Shown: positions 52,002 to 61,983, counted from the first letter of the stretch. The stretch: DNA of 64,000 nt from CAYFZO01 sp965226235 (GCA_965226235.1 OZ245335.1:1984001-2048000); one strand, 5' to 3'. The notes: generated from the sequence alone by a model not told the origin. Numbers and translations: made by a program.

Positions 52002-53099
52002 GTGCAGCGTATCTTTTCCCTTGCGTGTTTGTTGGCCGTTGCCACGCAGGTTGCCGGCGACTTTCTAGTCTCCGAGCGTGCTTATCGTTTGCTGTCCGAA
52101 GCCGAGGAACAATTGCAGCAACAACGCTACGCGCGCGTGCTCGAGGTAGTCGACCGCGCGCTCGGTGGGGGCGGGTTGAACGATTATGAACGTGCCTTGT
52201 TCCAGCGTCTTGCGGGCAACGCCTTGATCGGCACCGATGATCACGCGGCGGCGGCGGCGCGCTTTGAGAAGGCGCTGGCAGCAGCGACATTGCCCGCTGC
52301 GGTGCACGATCATCTGCGGTACCAACTCGCGCGGCTATACCTGCACCAGGAACGTTACAGCGAAGCGCTCGCGCTACTTGGAAAATGGATGCACGGTGTC
52401 GAAAATCCTTCGTCCGAGGCTTGTTTCCTGTTTTCTTCGGCTTACGCCGCCCTCGAACGTCTGCCCGAAGCACTCGAGTGGGGCGAGCGAGGTCTGGCGA
52501 AAGCCGAGGCACCCGACGAGCGCCAGTACGAATTTGTCGCGGGGCTCAACCTTTCGCTGAAACGTTACCCCCGCGCCGCCGAGTTGCTCGAATCGCTGGT
52601 CGAAAATCACCCTGAAACCGCGCGGCACTGGAGGCAACTAACGGCGGTCTATAGCACACTCGAACGCTTCGAGCGGGCGTTGGCGGTGGCCGAACTCGGT
52701 TATTTGCAGGGCGTGTTGACAAGTGACGCCGACGTCGATCTTTTGGCGAAGCTGTATCTGCACCGGCAATTGCCGCACAAGGCCAGCGTACTGTTGGAGA
52801 GCGCGTTGCAAGCCTCCGCAGATTTCAACGCCGCGCGCTACCATTTGCTGGGCAGCGCCTGGAGTGCTGCTCGCGAATACGCCAGCGCGCTGGCTCCGCT
52901 AAAGAAAGCGATTGACTTGTTTTACGCGGGGGGCGAGAAAGAGAAAGCAGCACGAGCACGGTTGATGAAAGGCGTCGCCCACGTTCATTTGGAGCAGTAC
53001 GCCGAAGCCCGGCTCGAGTTCGAGCGATGCCTGGAGATTGAAGCAACCCGCACCGCCGCCGATCAATGGCTCGCTTATCTGGCACAGATTGTGGTTTGA
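52002..53099 (+). CDS. TPR protein of the TonB cluster (TtpA-like)
   Basis: The 365-residue secreted protein consists of about nine tetratricopeptide-like helical hairpins after a short signal (FSLACLLAVATQVAG). A TPR protein is the last member of DUF3450/TonB clusters and may organise the complex at the periplasm. It starts with GTG four bases after the tonB stop. Confidence 0.85.
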   Translation: MQRIFSLACLLAVATQVAGDFLVSERAYRLLSEAEEQLQQQRYARVLEVVDRALGGGGLNDYERALFQRLAGNALIGTDDHAAAAARFEKALAAATLPAAVHDHLRYQLARLYLHQERYSEALALLGKWMHGVENPSSEACFLFSSAYAALERLPEALEWGERGLAKAEAPDERQYEFVAGLNLSLKRYPRAAELLESLVENHPETARHWRQLTAVYSTLERFERALAVAELGYLQGVLTSDADVDLLAKLYLHRQLPHKASVLLESALQASADFNAARYHLLGSAWSAAREYASALAPLKKAIDLFYAGGEKEKAARARLMKGVAHVHLEQYAEARLEFERCLEIEATRTAADQWLAYLAQIVV

Positions 53100-53185
53100 T
53101 GTATACAGTCACAATGCTGTATTTTGCTACATGGCCACACCGACGCGCATCGCAAGGCAGCAAGGTAGCAACGCAGGAGCCTGAT

Positions 53186-55496
53186 ATGAACAGCAAACAT
53201 CCCCAGGGTATCACCCTGCCTTCCAATCCAGTGTCCAGCAGATGGCGGGCGCGTCTGATCTCCCGGACAACATACGGGCAGACTTTCAGCCCCTTTCCGC
53301 AGCTAGTGAATCGAGCCACGCTCAGGCTGTTTCTGGTATGTCTGGCACTGTCGGTGTATCCGGCATCCGCGATAGGTGACGATGCCGATGTCAATACGAT
53401 CAAAAGAGCCGCGGAGCAGGGAGATGCCGAGGCGCAGTTCAACCTGGGCGTTATGTATGCCAATGGCGAGGGGGTTCCCGAGGATGACGTCGAGGCGGTG
53501 CGGTGGTATCGCATGGCTGCCGAGCAGGGAGATGCCAGAGGCGCAGTCCAACCTGGGCATTATGTATGCCAATGGCGAGGGGGTTCCCGAGGATGACGCC
53601 GAGGCGGTGCGGTGGTATCGCATGGCTGCCGAGCAGGGATTCGCCAATGCGCAGTTCAACCTGGGCGTTATGTATGCCAATGGCGAGGGGGTTCCCGAGG
53701 ATGACGTCGCGGCGGCACGGTGGTATCGCATGGCTGCCGAGCAGGAATATGCCAAGGCGCAGCTCATCTTGGGCTTGATGTATGCCAAGGGCGAGGGGGT
53801 TCCCGAGGATGACGTCGAGGCGGTGCGGTGGTATCGCATGGCTGCCGAGCAGGAATATGCCGAGGCGCAGCTCGTCTTGGGCTTGATGTATGCCATTGGC
53901 GAGGGGGTTCCCGAGGATGACGTCGAGGCGGTGCGCTGGTATCGCATGGCTGCCGAGCAGGGCCTTGCCCAGGCGCAGTACAACCTGGGCGTGATGTATT
54001 CCAAGGGCGAAGGGGTTCCCGAGGATGATGTCGAGGCGGCACAGTGGTATCGCATGGCTGCCGAACAAGGGTATGCCACGGCACAGTTCAACCTAGGCGT
54101 GATGTATTCCAAGGGCGAGGGGGTTCCCGAGGATGATGTCGAGGCGGTGCGGTGGTATCGCATGGCTGCCGAGCAGGGAGATGCAGACGCGCAATCCAAC
54201 CTGGGCTTTATGTATGCCAAGGGCGAGGGGGTTCCCAAGGATGACGTCGAGGCGGTGCGGTGGTATCGCATGGCTGCCGAGCAGGGGTATGCCGGGGCGC
54301 AGTACAACCTGGGCCTTATGTATGCCAAGGGCGAGGGAGTTCCCGAGGATGACGCCGAGGCGGCACGGTGGTATCGCATGGCTGCCGAGCAAGGAGTCAC
54401 AGAGGCGCAGCTCAATCTGGGCGTTATGTATGCCAAGGGCGAGGGGGTTCCCGAGGATGACGTCGAGGCGGTACGGTGGTATCGCATGGCTGCCGAGCAG
54501 GGGGATGCCTATGGGCAGAACAACCTGGGCCTTATGTATTCCAAGGGCGAGGGGGTTCCCGAGGATGATGCCGAGGCGGTGCGGTGGTATCGCATGGCTG
54601 CCGAGCAGGAATATGCCAAGGCGCAGCTCATCTTGGGCTTGATGTATGCCAATGGCTTGGGGGTTCCCGAGGATGATGCCGAGGCGGTGCGGTGGTATCG
54701 CATGGCTGCCGAGCAGGAATATGCCAAGGCGCAGCTCATCTTGGGCTTGATGTATGCCAATGGCTTGGGGGTTCCCGAGGATGATGCCGAGGCGGTGCGG
54801 TGGTATCGCATGGCTGCCGAGCAGGAATATGCCAAGGCGCAGCTCAACCTAGGCGTGATGTATTCCAAGGGCGAGGGGGTTCCCAAGGATGACGTCGAGG
54901 CGGTGCGATGGTATCGCATGGCTGCCGAGCAGGGAGATGCAGACGCGCAGTCCAACCTGGGCTTGATGTATACCAATGGCGAGGGGGTTTCCGAGGATCA
55001 CGTCGAGGCGGTGCGGTGGTATCGTCTGGCTGCCGAACAGGGACTCGCCAATGCGCAGAACAACTTGGGCGTTATGTATGCCAATGGCGAGGGGGCTCCC
55101 AAGGATCACGTCGAGGCGGAAAAGTGGTATCGCATGGCTGCCGAGCAGGGGAATGCCTATGGGCAGTTCAACCTGGGCCTTATGTATGCCAATGGCGAAG
55201 AGGGGGTTCCCAAGGATGACGTCGAGGCGGAAAAGTGGTATCGCATGGCTGCTGAACAGGGGGATGCCTATGGGCAGTTCAACCTGGGCCTTATGTATGT
55301 TAAGGGTACTGGGATTCCCGCGGATTATGTGGAAGCGCATGCTTGGCTGAACCTTGCCGCTGCACAGGGTATTAAGCGGGCAAGAATACTCCCGCTTTTC
55401 GGTTCTTTCATCTTCGGTTTCGAGCACACTAGATCAGCCCAGGAGTTGTCCAGAAGATACTGGGATGCTTACGGCTCTGCCCGTACATCAGAGTAG
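53186..55496 (+). pseudogene. SEL1-repeat protein with a frameshift after the first repeat
   Basis: The reading from ATG 53186 gives an N-terminal hydrophobic export segment (LRLFLVCLALSVYPASAIG) and one SEL1 repeat, then leaves frame. A single extra A at about 53537 (GATGCCAGAGGCG against GATGCCGAGGCG elsewhere) explains the shift. The other frame continues with 17 more SEL1 repeats to 55496. SEL1 proteins are helical scaffolds, often exported by symbionts and pathogens to bind host or surface proteins. If the indel is real the protein is truncated; phase variation or a sequencing error are alternatives. Codon use of the repeats is uniform. Confidence 0.85.
53422..55350 (+). repeat. Array of 18 SEL1 units of 108 bp
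   Basis: Units of 36 codons follow the pattern xxAxAQxNLGxMYxxGEGVPxDDxEAxxWYRMAAEQ. One unit near 55190 has an extra codon (111 bp). The two units at about 54607-54822 look identical base for base, a sign of recent duplication. Later units drift away from the consensus. Confidence 0.95.
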
Positions 55497-55567
55497 TCGC
55501 TCGGCAGGTGCAGCCGCGTTCTATGGTGCGCTGCAACCGGCGGACCGATACCATGAGTTCGACACTT

Positions 55568-55605
55568 CGGCCGATACCTCACGGTGCCCATGCAGTTGCT
55601 CGTTC
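55568..55605 (+). repeat. Direct repeat, left copy, flanking the integrase remnant/NERD block
   Basis: CGATACCTCACGG, then TGCCCATGCAGTTGCT, recurs at 56814-56852 with a 3-base insertion. The two copies enclose the integrase fragment and the NERD gene. Confidence 0.7.
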
Positions 55606-55773
55606 ACTCCTGCACCCGTCTGTCTCGTGTGTTGTATGAGTTTGAAACATATGGGACAGATGGCCCGATCTAAAAAGGAAGCCGACATGTGGATGAAACA
55701 CATCGGCCTGCGCGCCCGCGGGGTTTCTATAGAATCATCTTTCCGCTGATAGAGACGCTCCACCGCGCGCGAC

Positions 55774-55975
55774 ATGGCCTGGATCGTGGCGGATGCGCGG
55801 CTTCATGACCTACGGCATGTCCACGCCTCGCACGCGGTCATGAACGGCGAGAGCCTGCACATCGCGGGACGCTTGCTCGGCCATCGGAAGGCGTCCACCA
55901 CCAACCGCTATGTCCATCTCGACGACGCGACCCGAGCCATGCTGCCGAACGGGTGGCGGTGGCGATCGACCGGGA
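55774..55975 (+). pseudogene. Tyrosine recombinase (phage-type integrase), C-terminal fragment
   Basis: The sequence RLHDLRHVHASHAV followed by LLGHRKASTTNRYVHLDD contains the conserved HxxR, LLGH and the nucleophilic tyrosine region of tyrosine recombinases. The N-terminal two-thirds and the first catalytic Arg are missing. The about 280 bases upstream (55497-55773) hold no recognisable gene. It is a relic of an integrated element. Confidence 0.75.
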
Positions 55976-56061
55976 ACTGCGAACCGCATAATGGTTTCCA
56001 TGGTAAATTCGTCGGAAATTGTGGAGATCACCGACATGCAGCGAGATAGAGGTACGATTCG

Positions 56062-56727
56062 ATGAGACGGAATGCGGGTTCGTTCGTTCGAGGAAAATTG
56101 CTCCAGTCGTCCGTGCTTGGAGCGGTTGGAGCGGGGGTGGCGTTGGGTGTCCTTATAGGGCTTCTATTCTACAGTTTCGATTGGGGAGTTATCGCTTACA
56201 TAGTTACGGTAGTAGTGCTTCTGAGTGCCGTCAGGTTCATGGACCTACCTTCCTACCGATGGAATCTCGGTAATCTGCAAAAAGGCGCGGAGGCGGAGGT
56301 TCGCGTGGGGCAGATAATCGAATATGCGATTACCGGCGAAAACTGCGCCATTGCGCATTCGGTCACCGAAATCGCGAAAGTTGGCGACATCGACCACATC
56401 GTCGCCACGCCCAAAGGGATATGGGTAATCGAGACGAAATACAAACGGGTGCCCAAAGAATCCTTTCGCGGAGTACTGAGTCGCATAGCGGCAAACACGG
56501 TCGCCGTACGCCAATGGGCACCGGCCGAATCGCCGGTGCGAGGTTGTCTCGTTCTCGCCTATGAGAAGGAAATCAAGCGGCGGAAATATTCGTATGGAAA
56601 AGAGGAGATCACTGTATTCACGCCGGAGATGCTCATGCGCGAAATGAGGCGCGAAGCACGAGGCAAGCGGTCACTTGATGAACGAATCGCGAAAGGTATA
56701 TGGAAGCTCGGCCACATTACTGAGTGA
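56062..56727 (+). CDS. NERD-domain (nuclease-related) membrane protein
   Basis: The 221-residue product has two N-terminal membrane segments (residues 15-60) and a NERD domain with GAEAEVRVGQIIEY, then the nuclease-like core GDIDHIVATPKGIWVIETKYKR, where Asp and the ExK-type Glu-x-Lys are present. NERD domains resemble Holliday-junction resolvase and restriction folds and occur in DNA-processing or defence proteins. It lies inside a block flanked by direct repeats next to an integrase remnant, so it was probably acquired. Function unproven. Confidence 0.8.
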   Translation: MRRNAGSFVRGKLLQSSVLGAVGAGVALGVLIGLLFYSFDWGVIAYIVTVVVLLSAVRFMDLPSYRWNLGNLQKGAEAEVRVGQIIEYAITGENCAIAHSVTEIAKVGDIDHIVATPKGIWVIETKYKRVPKESFRGVLSRIAANTVAVRQWAPAESPVRGCLVLAYEKEIKRRKYSYGKEEITVFTPEMLMREMRREARGKRSLDERIAKGIWKLGHITE

Positions 56728-57018
56728 GCAATCGAAGTGATACTGTCCACTATTTTCGTCGGTCAGGCGACACCGTCCGCTTGCGGAGGTCGTGGGTAGC
56801 AACACTGCCATCGGTCGATACCTCACGGGAATGCCCATGCAGTTGCTTGCCTGCGATTACAATGCCCCGCCTGAACCAGCAAGGGGGGTGCCCTTTGCGT
56901 CGCGGGAGGGTAGCCGTGGCTCCGCCCGGCTTGGGCGTGTTGGGTAAATGTCCTGCGCGACTACATACGCGCGCGGGGGATCGGTTGAATCGTAGAGCAA
57001 ACACTTCGGGTGACGTAG
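56728..57018. other. Gap before rplS with right copy of the direct repeat
   Basis: No gene is supported. The direct-repeat copy is at 56814-56852. The usual upstream neighbours of rplS (rpsP, rimM, trmD) are absent. Confidence 0.5.
56814..56852 (+). repeat. Direct repeat, right copy
   Basis: It matches 55568-55605 apart from a few bases and a 3-base insertion (CACGGGAATGCCC against CACGGTGCCC). Confidence 0.7.
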
Positions 57019-57387
57019 ATGGTTAATTTGATAGAGCAGCTTGAATCCGAGATGCTTCAGTCCGAGGTGCTTCAAAAGGAAGTGCCCAGGTTTTTGCCTG
57101 GGGACACGGTTGTCGTTCGGGTCAAGGTGAAGGAGGGCAACCGCGAGCGCCTGCAGGCTTTTGAAGGCTACGTGATCGCCAAGCGCAACCGGGGACTGAA
57201 TTCGTCGTTTACGGTGCGGAAGATATCATCGGGAATCGGGGTCGAGCGCGTGTTTCAAATGCATAGCCCGCTGGTTGCAAGCATCGAGGTGAAGCGCCGG
57301 GGCAAGGTCCGTAGAGCTAAGCTGTACTATTTGCGCAAGTTGAGTGGCAAGGCTGCACAGATCAAGGAAAAGCTGCGTAGCAAATGA
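57019..57387 (+). CDS. rplS: Ribosomal protein L19
   Basis: The 122-residue protein has all L19 landmarks: FLPGDTVVVRVKVKEGNRERLQAFEGYVIAKRNRGLNSSFTVRKIS, GVERVFQMHSPLV and RRGKVRRAKLYYLR. L19 sits at the 30S-50S interface. Near the N terminus (SEMLQSEVLQKE) it carries a 5-residue insertion that comes from an imperfect 15-bp tandem duplication at about 57050-57080. The gene is not preceded by trmD, unlike in most bacteria, so it has been separated from its operon by the accessory block upstream. Confidence 0.97.
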   Translation: MVNLIEQLESEMLQSEVLQKEVPRFLPGDTVVVRVKVKEGNRERLQAFEGYVIAKRNRGLNSSFTVRKISSGIGVERVFQMHSPLVASIEVKRRGKVRRAKLYYLRKLSGKAAQIKEKLRSK

Positions 57388-57618
57388 AGGCGAGCGGGCA
57401 GAAGGTATCTGGCTACGAAGCCGTCTTGACCAGCTAACGTATCTGCGCTGTGGCGTCGGCTGGCCGCGAGGAGTGCTTACGGCGGCTCGTACCCATAAAA
57501 ATACCCGGCACCTGTTCCGCGGAGGCGATCGTCGGCTTGTTCCGATTGAGCGTGTTTGCGACTGATGCCTCCACTGGGTCGCGTCAACAAGCTTCGCGTG
57601 CTACGCGCGCATTGAAGC

Positions 57619-58310
57619 GTGCGTATCTGGGACATTCATCCGGGCTACCTCAACCGGCAAAGTCTGCTCGGCGAGCATCGGGAGTTGCACGGGATCGTGG
57701 CGATCCTGAGCCGCAGACTCAAGGGATATTCCAGGCATCCAGAAACGATCCGATGGATCGGGCATGGGTGGGCGTTGCGCCAGCGACATGCCCCTGCTCG
57801 CGGCAGAAATGAGTTCTCGTGGCTACAGCGAGCATACCCCGGTGCGGATGCGCTCTGCCCAGGGACACTGGCCCGCTGTTTTCATCGGTTCCCCGAGCCA
57901 GCAGTTTACCATCCTTGCGGACAAGTATCGCGATAAGGAGTCGGGCAGAATCCCTCCTGCCTCGCTCGACCCGGACGCTCTGGTCACAGCACCAACACTC
58001 GGTGCTGGTCCGAGACCTGGCTGCCTGCCGTGCGCTGGAAGCACGGGTGAAAGGCCTGCGTCGCCGGCAGGGGTTCGAGGCGTTGGTGCTGGAACTCGTG
58101 CTTTGGTCGCGCAAGCCGTTGACCTTGGCTGGTTTGGACCGGGTGCTCCAGTGCGTGCGGAAGTATCTGTACCCAGACCCCGAAAGGTGGCTTGCCGCGG
58201 AGGCACTGCTCAAACAGATGTGGCGCGGCGCGCGGGTCCGACCCGACCCGTACTTCGCTGCCCAGGTTGTCCTGACCGAACTTGCTGCTTGCAAGGCCGG
58301 CAAGGCGTAG
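57619..58310 (+). pseudogene. Pyrimidine-dimer DNA glycosylase (endonuclease V-like), frameshifted
   Basis: The first frame reads VRIWDIHPGYLNRQSLLGEHRELHG, then YSRHPETIRW and ALRQRHA, the N terminus of UV-repair glycosylases of the Pyr_excise type. The reading then continues in a second frame near 57785 (PLLAAEMSSRGYSEHTPV, FTILADKYRD) and a third near 57980 (HSVLVRDLAACRALEARVKGL to the stop at 58308). At least two frameshifts are therefore needed. Such enzymes cut the glycosyl bond at UV photoproducts. The gene seems dead unless the indels are errors. Confidence 0.7.
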
Positions 58311-58489
58311 GGGCGTCGCCTGCCAGCGTCAGGTTGCCAGCGCCAGGTTGTCCGCCCGAATTGCTGCCCCTGCCAGCGGAGTACAGGGGCGACGCATGTG
58401 TCGCTCGCTTCAGCCACGCAGCAATCCACAGGCAGTATAATTTCCCTGTCAGCAAACAGGGTTCTCGTCGATCCGGTAGGGCAGACCAG

Positions 58490-58564
58490 GCGGGCGTCGT
58501 ATAGTGGTTATTACTCCAGCTTCCCAAGCTGGTGAGGGGGGTTCGATTCCCCTCGCCCGCTCCA
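58490..58564 (+). tRNA. glyU: tRNA-Gly(CCC)
   Basis: The 75 bases fold into a cloverleaf: acceptor GCGGGCG pairing CGCCCGC, anticodon stem CCAGC/GCTGG with loop TTCCCAA (anticodon CCC at 58523-58525), T arm GGGG-TTCGATT-CCCC, discriminator T and encoded CCA. It is the likely attachment site for the cassette that follows. Confidence 0.93.
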
Positions 58565-58751
58565 CCAGGGCTGTCGTTGCAGACTGCAGCATTTGATCGA
58601 GACAGGCCGGGAGACTGCACCACCACGCGCCAAGGTTCAGGTGCCCGGAAAGATCAGTTAAACACAACCGATGTGGCAGAACCGCACTTGCAGAAGCTGC
58701 CACGCCAGGGTCAAAATCGGTTGGTGAAGGAGCAATTCCAGATCCCCATCG

Positions 58752-59229
58752 TCAATTGCGTTTCGAACACTTTCGTTTACCCAAAAACTCTTCCCGTTTT
58801 TTCTTGGTTGCTTTAGTTGGATAAATTGCCCGTGCCTGTCGACCGATTTTAGGCAGCACCTCCGGATTGTTGAAATCCGCACAAAGTTCATTGTCACCGG
58901 AACACAGTACTAACGCATCGCTTGCCAGCGCGAGCGCAAGGACATGCCGGTCATCGGACTGTATGCGTCTGCATTGCAACTGTTTTTTAGAGGCCGATAG
59001 AGCAGCAGCACTAATTAATTTTGCGTGGTTTTTTTGGCGATAACTCTCCATCAACGCCATTGCCTTTCGGTTCTTTCGAAGTTCTTCGCGGTAGTCTCCA
59101 GCTTGATGCGTACACCAACACTCCATCTCGGCGCTCAATCCATGAACGAAATGTACTGTCACCGTCCTGTTTTTTACTCACCAGCACTTTATGAAGTTCG
59201 CTCGTATCAACAATAGTTGCCGTACACAT
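58752..59229 (-). pseudogene. PIN-like nuclease, frameshifted (cassette 2)
   Basis: From the start at 59229 the minus strand reads ATIVDTSELHKVLVSKKQD and SWIERRDGVLVY, a PIN N terminus with its first Asp. The continuation (GDYREELRKNRKAMALME, DDRHVLALALASDALVLCSGDNELCADF) is in another frame, so a frameshift lies near 59095-59115. The rest reads to 58752 with the typical final acidic SGDNEL motif. It is the counterpart of the intact PIN gene at 1910-2476. Confidence 0.75.
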
Positions 59230-59240
59230 TACAAAGCATC

Positions 59241-60493
59241 CTATTCCTTGAATCCCAGAAGTTTCTCAGTCTCCTGCAGGAAGAACCGGCGATAACCATC
59301 CGGCACATCCTGCAGGTTCCCTTGCGCGTCGACCCCCAAGCTGTAAATACGAGACTTTGTTCTGTCATCAATCGGCTCGAAATAAACAATGGACAGATCC
59401 TCTGGGGGAAGCTTCCCTTCCATCACGCAAATCCTGAACCAGTCAACGAAGTGGTCGCTGTGCGTCTCAATAATGAAACCATGCTTGCTTTTTGTCATGT
59501 ACTTGCGCCAACTGAGCTTGAGCGACGGGATGGACGTGAATTTCAGGCTGTTGCAACAGGAACACCTTTTCAGGATGGCTGGGGCCGATAGCACTTAGCA
59601 ATGGCAACAGACTGTGGATCCCATATCCTACGTCAATCAAATTATGTTGGCCTGTTGCGGTTTTGATCAAAACCTCACAGCCATCTTGCCGCTCCTTGAC
59701 GACGATCTCCTCCCACAGTCCCAAATCGGTGCCAATCTTCCCGAGGAGGGTGGTTGTTTCAGCGTTTTCCAGATGCGATGGTATGGAACGATACCCACGG
59801 TTGCGTCGTGGAAGCTCCGGTTCGATAGCTTTGACATTAAAAGACGTGCCATCGGGCAATGGCATTTCCGATCGGAAGAAATTGATGAACTTCGCAAACT
59901 CGGCAAGCTCTTCAGACCCGGTATCCGGCCCTCGGCGCTTCTTCGAAAATTGTTCTATCGCCATTAAAAGGCAGGAATCCTCCACGAACGTTACGAGACA
60001 ACCACGACGATGTTGAGATATATGTGATTTCCGACAAATCCAGATCGAACGTGAAATCGGCCCCCTTGAATCTCAGTACATTGTTCGCCTCGGGTAATAC
60101 CGAGATATTGATATGTTTCGGTTCTGACCCGGAACTGCCAAGTTCAAAGTCAACCTCTCGTTCCAATAGGCGTTCTCTGTCACCACGACAAAAACAATAT
60201 CGAGCCGCCGAATAGAGATGGTCTTCGAATCGTCCGGAGATGGCGAATTCCGACTTTCCGGAACGAACGATTGAGTCAAATCCACCCATACGAAACGGTG
60301 ATTTATCAAACTGGTTTTCATTGCCAAGATCGATCATGTTGGCAAGCGTCGCAAAAGCTTTATAGCAGCCAAGAAACGTTGACTTGCCAGCACTGTTTTC
60401 ACCGACCAGCAACGTAACACGACCCAGTCGTGCACGCTGTTCATCGGCAAAACACCGAATGTCGCGAAGGGTCAACTCGCTGATTCTTGCCAT
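59241..60493 (-). pseudogene. ABC/OLD-type ATPase with two frameshifts (cassette 2)
   Basis: The first segment from 60493 reads ISELTLRDIRCFADEQ and Walker A GENSAGKS, a normal AAA ATPase of the SMC/OLD type. Frame changes near 59960-59980 (after NVRGGFLPF, resuming at LLMAIEQFSKKRRGP) and near 59500-59510 (after QQPEIHVHPVAQAQLAQ, resuming YMTKSKHGFIIETHSDHFVDWF) break it into three pieces. All key motifs are present when the pieces are joined. The gene is thus recently inactivated or affected by indel errors. It corresponds to the intact ATPase at 634-1950. Confidence 0.8.
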
Positions 60494-61983
60494 TAGTTTC
60501 TTCTCCTGGCTTTAGAAATCTGGACCGGTAGCCACTCACACAAGCGAGCAGGAAATCTTTTGTACCAGACGGCCCGTTCCGGTTCATCTGCCGTTTCGAC
60601 GATGAAGGGATAACGGAATTCATCTCCAAGTGCTAATTTCTCTTTCACCGAGCAATTGACGCTGCATTGTTCTTGATGGAGGCGCAGTTGATTGGGAATC
60701 AAGCTGTAATGCAGCTTGCCACCCTTGTCCGGCCACCAATTCTCTCCCACGGTGAGCCGTATCATTTCAATCACCATAAAGCTTGCCAGATTTGCACTGA
60801 ACGGAAACACATTCTGATTGCTCGGTGACCGATCATCAGTTGATGATTGCCGAATATATGCTGGGTCGTCCAGGGAGCCATCCACATCCATGACAACATC
60901 CGAACTGGTGTATTGCCCGTCGCATCGAAGACAGCGGTAGGCAGGCCCGACGGTAACGGTACTCCAGGCGGCCTGTCCGAGTGTGCCGTCGGGCTTGTTG
61001 CCAATGAAGACCCCACCGGATATCACGGGGATACAATGTGCATAGGCGATGTGGTTGAGTAAGTCTTTTGGAAGCGGGCGGTCAACCGCGGAGAAGAGCA
61101 GGTCACAGTCCAGTGCGCTCGAACAGGCACGCTTGTTCTGGATTGGCTCCGCATGGGTTTGAACCTTGAAGTTGCCTGCGGTCGCAGAATTTCTTAAATG
61201 CCGGGCAGCCAGTTCGACCTTGAAGCTGCCAACGTCACCTACTCCAGCGTACAAGAGCCTGTCAAGGTTGTGCAATTCAACTTTATCCGGGTCAATCAGC
61301 ACCAGATTCTCGACGCCGATGCGAGCCAATGCCTCCGCGACCATGCAACCAACACTACCCACCCCAACGATGCCAATACGAAGCCCGGAGATGTCGCGTT
61401 GGCGGGCGTCACCCCATGTATCAATGGTGCGCTGCAGTACCTCGCGCCGTGAGGCTTTTCGGCGATCTCGGTATGTGATCCGAAGGTAACGACCGGCGAC
61501 CCGTACCTTGTCGCACCAGGAACGGTTGAAGCGTTGCCCGTCCCACGTCCAGAAACGTGCGCTCCAGCTTTCGTCAGTACCCAGTGTCAAGCCCACCAGT
61601 GGCAGGCCCGTAGCACGAGCAGGCGGCGAAATGCGATCACGCTCGGCAACCACGTCTGTTTCACTCATGTCCTGCCAACCGTCGGAAAGATGGTTGTGCA
61701 TGAAGGCCAGCCCGGCATTCTGCATACAGGCGGCTCGAACTGCACGTGTCAGATACCCCGGTTCGAAGCTCGCATTGTCATGCAGATGACGTTCGCCGTC
61801 GTTTGGTGTAAGGACATCGAATATGACAGCAGATTTTCGCATGGCCCCAGTTGCAGGTCGCCAGAGAGCGAAGCAAAGGTCTTCTTGCCACTGTCCGGCA
61901 CCGATGTGCCGAAGAAGAAGGTTGCAAGCCTTGTCATGCACCTCCTGGGGCAAAACGGCATCGCACGTCAAATCCGGTTCCAA
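60493..61983 (-). CDS. JAMM peptidase-E1 (ThiF) fusion protein (cassette 2)
   Basis: The 496-residue protein has an N-terminal JAMM domain with Glu34, His96-x-His98, Ser107 and Asp110 in FMHNHLSDGWQDMSETD, so the zinc site is complete. A ThiF/E1 domain follows: GIVGVGSVGCMVAEAL near 205-220, LIDPDKVELHNLDR, and a CLRC zinc pair near 360. It should adenylate the ubiquitin-like protein and trim or remove it. The start overlaps the E2-like gene by 16 bases. The E1 part differs clearly from that of cassette 1, so the two loci are not a recent duplication. Confidence 0.85.
   Translation of the reverse strand: MEPDLTCDAVLPQEVHDKACNLLLRHIGAGQWQEDLCFALWRPATGAMRKSAVIFDVLTPNDGERHLHDNASFEPGYLTRAVRAACMQNAGLAFMHNHLSDGWQDMSETDVVAERDRISPPARATGLPLVGLTLGTDESWSARFWTWDGQRFNRSWCDKVRVAGRYLRITYRDRRKASRREVLQRTIDTWGDARQRDISGLRIGIVGVGSVGCMVAEALARIGVENLVLIDPDKVELHNLDRLLYAGVGDVGSFKVELAARHLRNSATAGNFKVQTHAEPIQNKRACSSALDCDLLFSAVDRPLPKDLLNHIAYAHCIPVISGGVFIGNKPDGTLGQAAWSTVTVGPAYRCLRCDGQYTSSDVVMDVDGSLDDPAYIRQSSTDDRSPSNQNVFPFSANLASFMVIEMIRLTVGENWWPDKGGKLHYSLIPNQLRLHQEQCSVNCSVKEKLALGDEFRYPFIVETADEPERAVWYKRFPARLCEWLPVQISKARRRN

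Noticed and set aside
53303..54487. Long minus-strand open frame (394 codons) opposite the SEL1 gene
   Set aside because: It is the mirror of the 108-bp repeats, with a low-complexity Ser/Thr/Pro/Ala product and no domain. Open antisense frames are expected in GC-rich repeated coding DNA.
53422..55350. Regularly spaced repeats that might be taken for a CRISPR or satellite array
   Set aside because: The unit is 108 bp, encodes the SEL1 motif in one frame and has no spacer-like unique segments.
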